From the NCBI GenBank assembly GCA_003996215.1, contig QJPP01000467.1, forward strand, positions 186,001-250,000: DNA of 64,000 bases, read 5' to 3'. Position 1 is the stretch's first letter, and each line of letters begins with the position of its first letter. Under the pieces are notes generated by a model. It did not search any database, had not been told where the DNA came from, and saw only the letters and a list, made by a program, of their open reading frames with translations. The translations under genes were made by a program, and so were the position numbers. This stretch comes from Jaltomata sinuosa (Eukaryota; Streptophyta; Magnoliopsida; Solanales; Solanaceae). Below, one piece after another: positions 61,301 through 64,000 of this stretch.

Positions 61301-62765
61301 GGCTACGACTTCCATGATCACCTGACCTACCGAACTGAGGACTACCTCTAGTACCCTGGGAACTACCCCTACTACCCTATGAACCGTCTCTAGTTGGTGG
61401 TGATGGAGCCCTTGGGGCCTGAACCATCGGATCCTGTCACCTCTGGTGCAGTATTAACGGACAATCTTTAGAAAAGTGGCCTATTTTGCCACACTCGTAA
61501 CAACCCTGACCATATGTACCCCGCTGTGAAGACCCAGTTGAATCAGAATGACCACCATGACCTGTGGACCCTGAATGGCCACCTCGTGGAGAGAGAACAA
61601 TAATCTTGCTACTCTAACCCTCAAAAGTCTGTAATGTTGTCTGAACAAGACGGCTCAGCTGGAAGCACTACGTCTGCTGACCTCTACCATAGTAGCCTCT
61701 ACCACGGATCTGGGAATCACAAAAACTGCCTTGATGGCACGGCCTCTTATCGCTACCCCCTTGGGCCTCGCAAAGTATGCCATTAATGGTACGGGCATGA
61801 TCCACCACCTCAAGAAAAGACTGACCCGATGCTACCATACCCTCTGTAGCCAACCAAAGATACAAGGCCAAACATCGAACAAACCAGAGTACTCTCTCAT
61901 GCTCGGTGGGCAGAATCATAGTGGCATGTCTTGACAACTGGTGGAAGCAAACCTCATACTCAGTAACAGTAATGGAGCCCTGATCTAACTTAGAGAACTG
62001 ATCGATCAATCGCTCTATCATGCTATGCAGTACGTACTTCTCCAAAAATGCAGAAAATTAGGCCCAAGTAAGCGGAGCTGACCCGACTGGTCGGAAGCAA
62101 TATCTGAACTCCACCACTATTTTGCTGAACAATCCAACTAAAATGCGGTGTAATCTGCTCCAAGTGACTCTACTAACCCCAAATTATGTAATCTCACCTT
62201 GCAGCTAGTCAGAAACTTATGTGCATCCTCTTTAGAAGCACTTGAAAACCTTGGAGGACCCAATCTCAAAAACCTACCAAGCATCTTCTTCTCCTCAAAA
62301 GACATAACTACCACGGCTGGAAGAGCTAGAGCAAATATAGGAATCGGTAATACATCCAATCTGGGAGATGCAGTAGCAGGCTGTGCTAATATACCCTGTG
62401 TTGCCGCATGAGTGAAGACTTACCCTTATCTCTAACTTGAGAACCAAACAGAGTGATCGGCGAAGCTGCTGGTGGAGTCATACCCTCAATTAACCCCAAT
62501 AACCAAACCAAAGTGTCCTGCAACACTAGAGTTGCCACAAAACTTGTTGGATGCTACGTTGGCCCTACATGCTTTGCCTCATACTGAACCTCATCCACTC
62601 TAACCTCAGGCTCTGGTGGCGGTAGTCTAGCCTAGGCCTGAGCTGGCATCACAGCCCATTCCCTACCTCGACATCTGGGTTGACCCCTACCTCATCCCCT
62701 AGTGGGGCTCTAACTGCAAGTGCGGGGGCCTCATCCTCACCCGCTGTAGATCTCGTCCAAACCAT
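61301..62765 (-). pseudogene. E5 gag
   Basis: The start is placed at the MVWTRSTAGEDEAP codon at 62765, which matches MVHTRSSS in E4. Frame 62138-62359 contains MLGRFLRLGPPRFSSASKED, and 61668-62045 contains LIDQFSKLDQGSITVTEYEV and ATMILPTEHERVLWFV, the capsid. The zinc knuckle near 61475-61520 reads CYECGKIGHFSKDC with all ligands. Stops are most frequent in the N-terminal low-complexity part. Confidence 0.85.
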
Positions 62766-62957
62766 CAGAGAAAGAGTGAAACAAAGATACTCAGAAGTTG
62801 AACAAATCAAGAAGGCACAATAAGGAATCAAACCATATGACAAATTTCCTAGAAATGTCCTATAGCCTCTCGCAGATTAGATACGAACGCCATCGTACCG
62901 ATCCATGAGACTCTACTAGAAACTTTGCTCTTGTACTGGCAAGACCGGTGAACCTAG

Positions 62958-62970
62958 AGCTCTGATACCA
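62958..62970 (-). promoter_or_regulatory. E5 primer-binding site (initiator tRNA-Met)
   Basis: The minus strand reads TGGTATCAGAGCT three bases inside the 5' LTR end, matching the initiator tRNA-Met complement. Confidence 0.9.
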
Positions 62971-62973
62971 CTC

Positions 62974-64000
62974 TGTCGTGACCCAAAACTGGGCCATGGT
63001 GGCATCTACATAAAAACTCGAGTAGACAAGCCAAAACCCAATAATGAAAAAGACAATTAATAACAATTAAACTGAGGAAAAATGAAAGACATAAGGGAAT
63101 GATAGGGCCAATAGCATATATACATACCAACGTACAAAATATACATAAGATGGCCCTAAAGTTGCCAAGAGACAAAACAACACGAGAACCAACCCGGACC
63201 TGGTGTCACTAGTACAAGAGCAACTAAAGTAAGGAGTAGCTATACAACATACTCTGTCTATCAAAAATACAAAACATAGACAGAATATACAACATGGAAA
63301 GCATGCAAAGTCTCCAAAAGTGTTAGGAGCTCACCACGGTCTGAACTGGAATAGGCCTCGAATGACAGGGAGGTCAGTGAGGGTGGCTCGTACTAGGTGC
63401 TGCATCAGAAGAAGATGCAGAGTGTAGTATGAATACCAAGACAACGGGTACTCAGTAGGCATCATAGGACTCAGTAGGCATCATAGGCCGACCAAGCACA
63501 GAAAGATAATATATATATATATATATATATATATGATAAGATACAGTAAAGCAGTCAAAATACAGGGATCCACCTAAATCTAGTTATAAATCCGTAAATA
63601 GAAAAAACCTAAAACAATAAAAAAAAAGGGTAAAGTAATAACAACATCAACTGCCAATCCAAACACACACAAGGCCAATGCAATGCAATATGATAATGAT
63701 GTAATGTATGAATGTGTTCAAGTCAAACCCGACACCTAGTACATGGGCGCCCAGGATGGAACATCGAGCTTATCGAATGAGTGAAGGAAAGAAAAACTCG
63801 AAATAGAGCACTGAGCGCCCAGAACTGACCTCAGACTCATCAACATATGCATAAAAGTAAAACCCGAGATAACATATTCTATGCTAGGAATTTAACCTCA
63901 GACTCATCAACGTATGCATAAAAAGTAAAACCCGATATAACACACTGGGCACCCAGAATTTAACCTCGAACTCATCAACATATTCATAAAAAGTAGTATT
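62974..64000 (-). repeat. E5 5' LTR, partial (continues beyond window)
   Basis: It starts TGTCGTGACCC on the plus strand and matches the 3' LTR for about 400 bases. Beyond that are the hairpin at 63401-63419, the shared LTR module at 63421-63493 with a 19-bp tandem duplication, an (AT)n run at 63511-63534, and tandem units of about 68 bp from about 63826 onward. Confidence 0.88.
63826..64000. repeat. 68-bp tandem repeat in E5 LTR, open at the window edge
   Basis: The phrase CTCATCAAC followed by ATATGCATAAAA and GTAAAACCCGA recurs at 63833, 63901 and 63969, a period of 67-68 bases. Two full units and part of a third are visible; the array may continue. Confidence 0.8.

Larger units (their letters stand above)
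57247..64000 (-). mobile_element. E5: Ty3/gypsy chromovirus-like element, minus strand, runs off the window
   Basis: The 3' LTR is at 57247-57801 and the 5' LTR starts at 62974 and continues past the window. The minus strand has PBS, gag, protease, RT, RNase H, integrase, chromodomain-like tail. It is inserted in E6 gag; the pentamer tgatt (57242-57246) is the left copy of the expected target duplication. Its 3' LTR carries a large internal deletion. Confidence 0.92.

Overview
This window reads as repeat-rich heterochromatin from a large dicot plant genome. The retrotransposon families look most like those of Solanaceae (pepper, tobacco, tomato group), but that placement comes from family resemblance and was not tested by a search. 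I see no intact host gene, tRNA, rRNA or CRISPR array. Nearly everything is a nest of decayed transposable elements.

Layout from left to right. 1-2816: part of a long minus-strand LTR starting TGTTGACACC (Tat/Ogre-like). It cuts into E1. E1 (2817-11633, plus strand) is a Ty3/gypsy chromovirus-like element whose integrase gene is split by an Athila-like solo LTR (6274-7669). A plus-strand L1-type LINE follows: ORF1 at 12031-13151 and ORF2 endonuclease at 22707-about 23640. The LINE is split by E2 (13152-22010, minus), a Ty3 element with 2.2-kb LTRs. From about 23850 to 39430 lies E7, a minus-strand region with a broken gene of the 'putative plant transposon protein' type. E7 hosts E3 (24293-33765, a complete Ty3 element with a near-perfect target duplication), a solo LTR (34063-36224) and a hAT-like non-autonomous element (about 37529-38976) that itself holds a Stowaway MITE (38617-38854). 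E4 (39431-49674, minus) is a Ty3 element with a 3.4-kb LTR and a 498-codon uninterrupted RT-RNase H-integrase segment. E6 (49675-57246, minus) is an Athila-like element with a second Athila-like solo LTR (55333-56792, perfect target duplication) inside gag. E5 (57247 to beyond 64000, minus) is a Ty3 element inserted in E6 gag.

None of the elements looks autonomous. Each has its own disabling lesions: catalytic Asp changes in RT or integrase, loss of the RNase H segment, lost zinc-knuckle residues, or many stops. The minus-strand Ty3 elements keep matching PBS sites for initiator tRNA-Met just inside the 5' LTR. Because insertions interrupt one another, their relative order can be read directly.

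The most interesting signals are in the LTRs. Seven independent LTR copies from at least five families begin with a short perfect dyad (stem-loop) within about 30 nt of the U3 terminus. Stem sequences differ between families but pairing is kept, including compensatory base pairs. A second compensated hairpin sits deeper in the E1/E5 LTRs next to a module shared by several families. Several U3 regions also carry a GC-rich block of iterated short words just upstream of, or near, the promoter.
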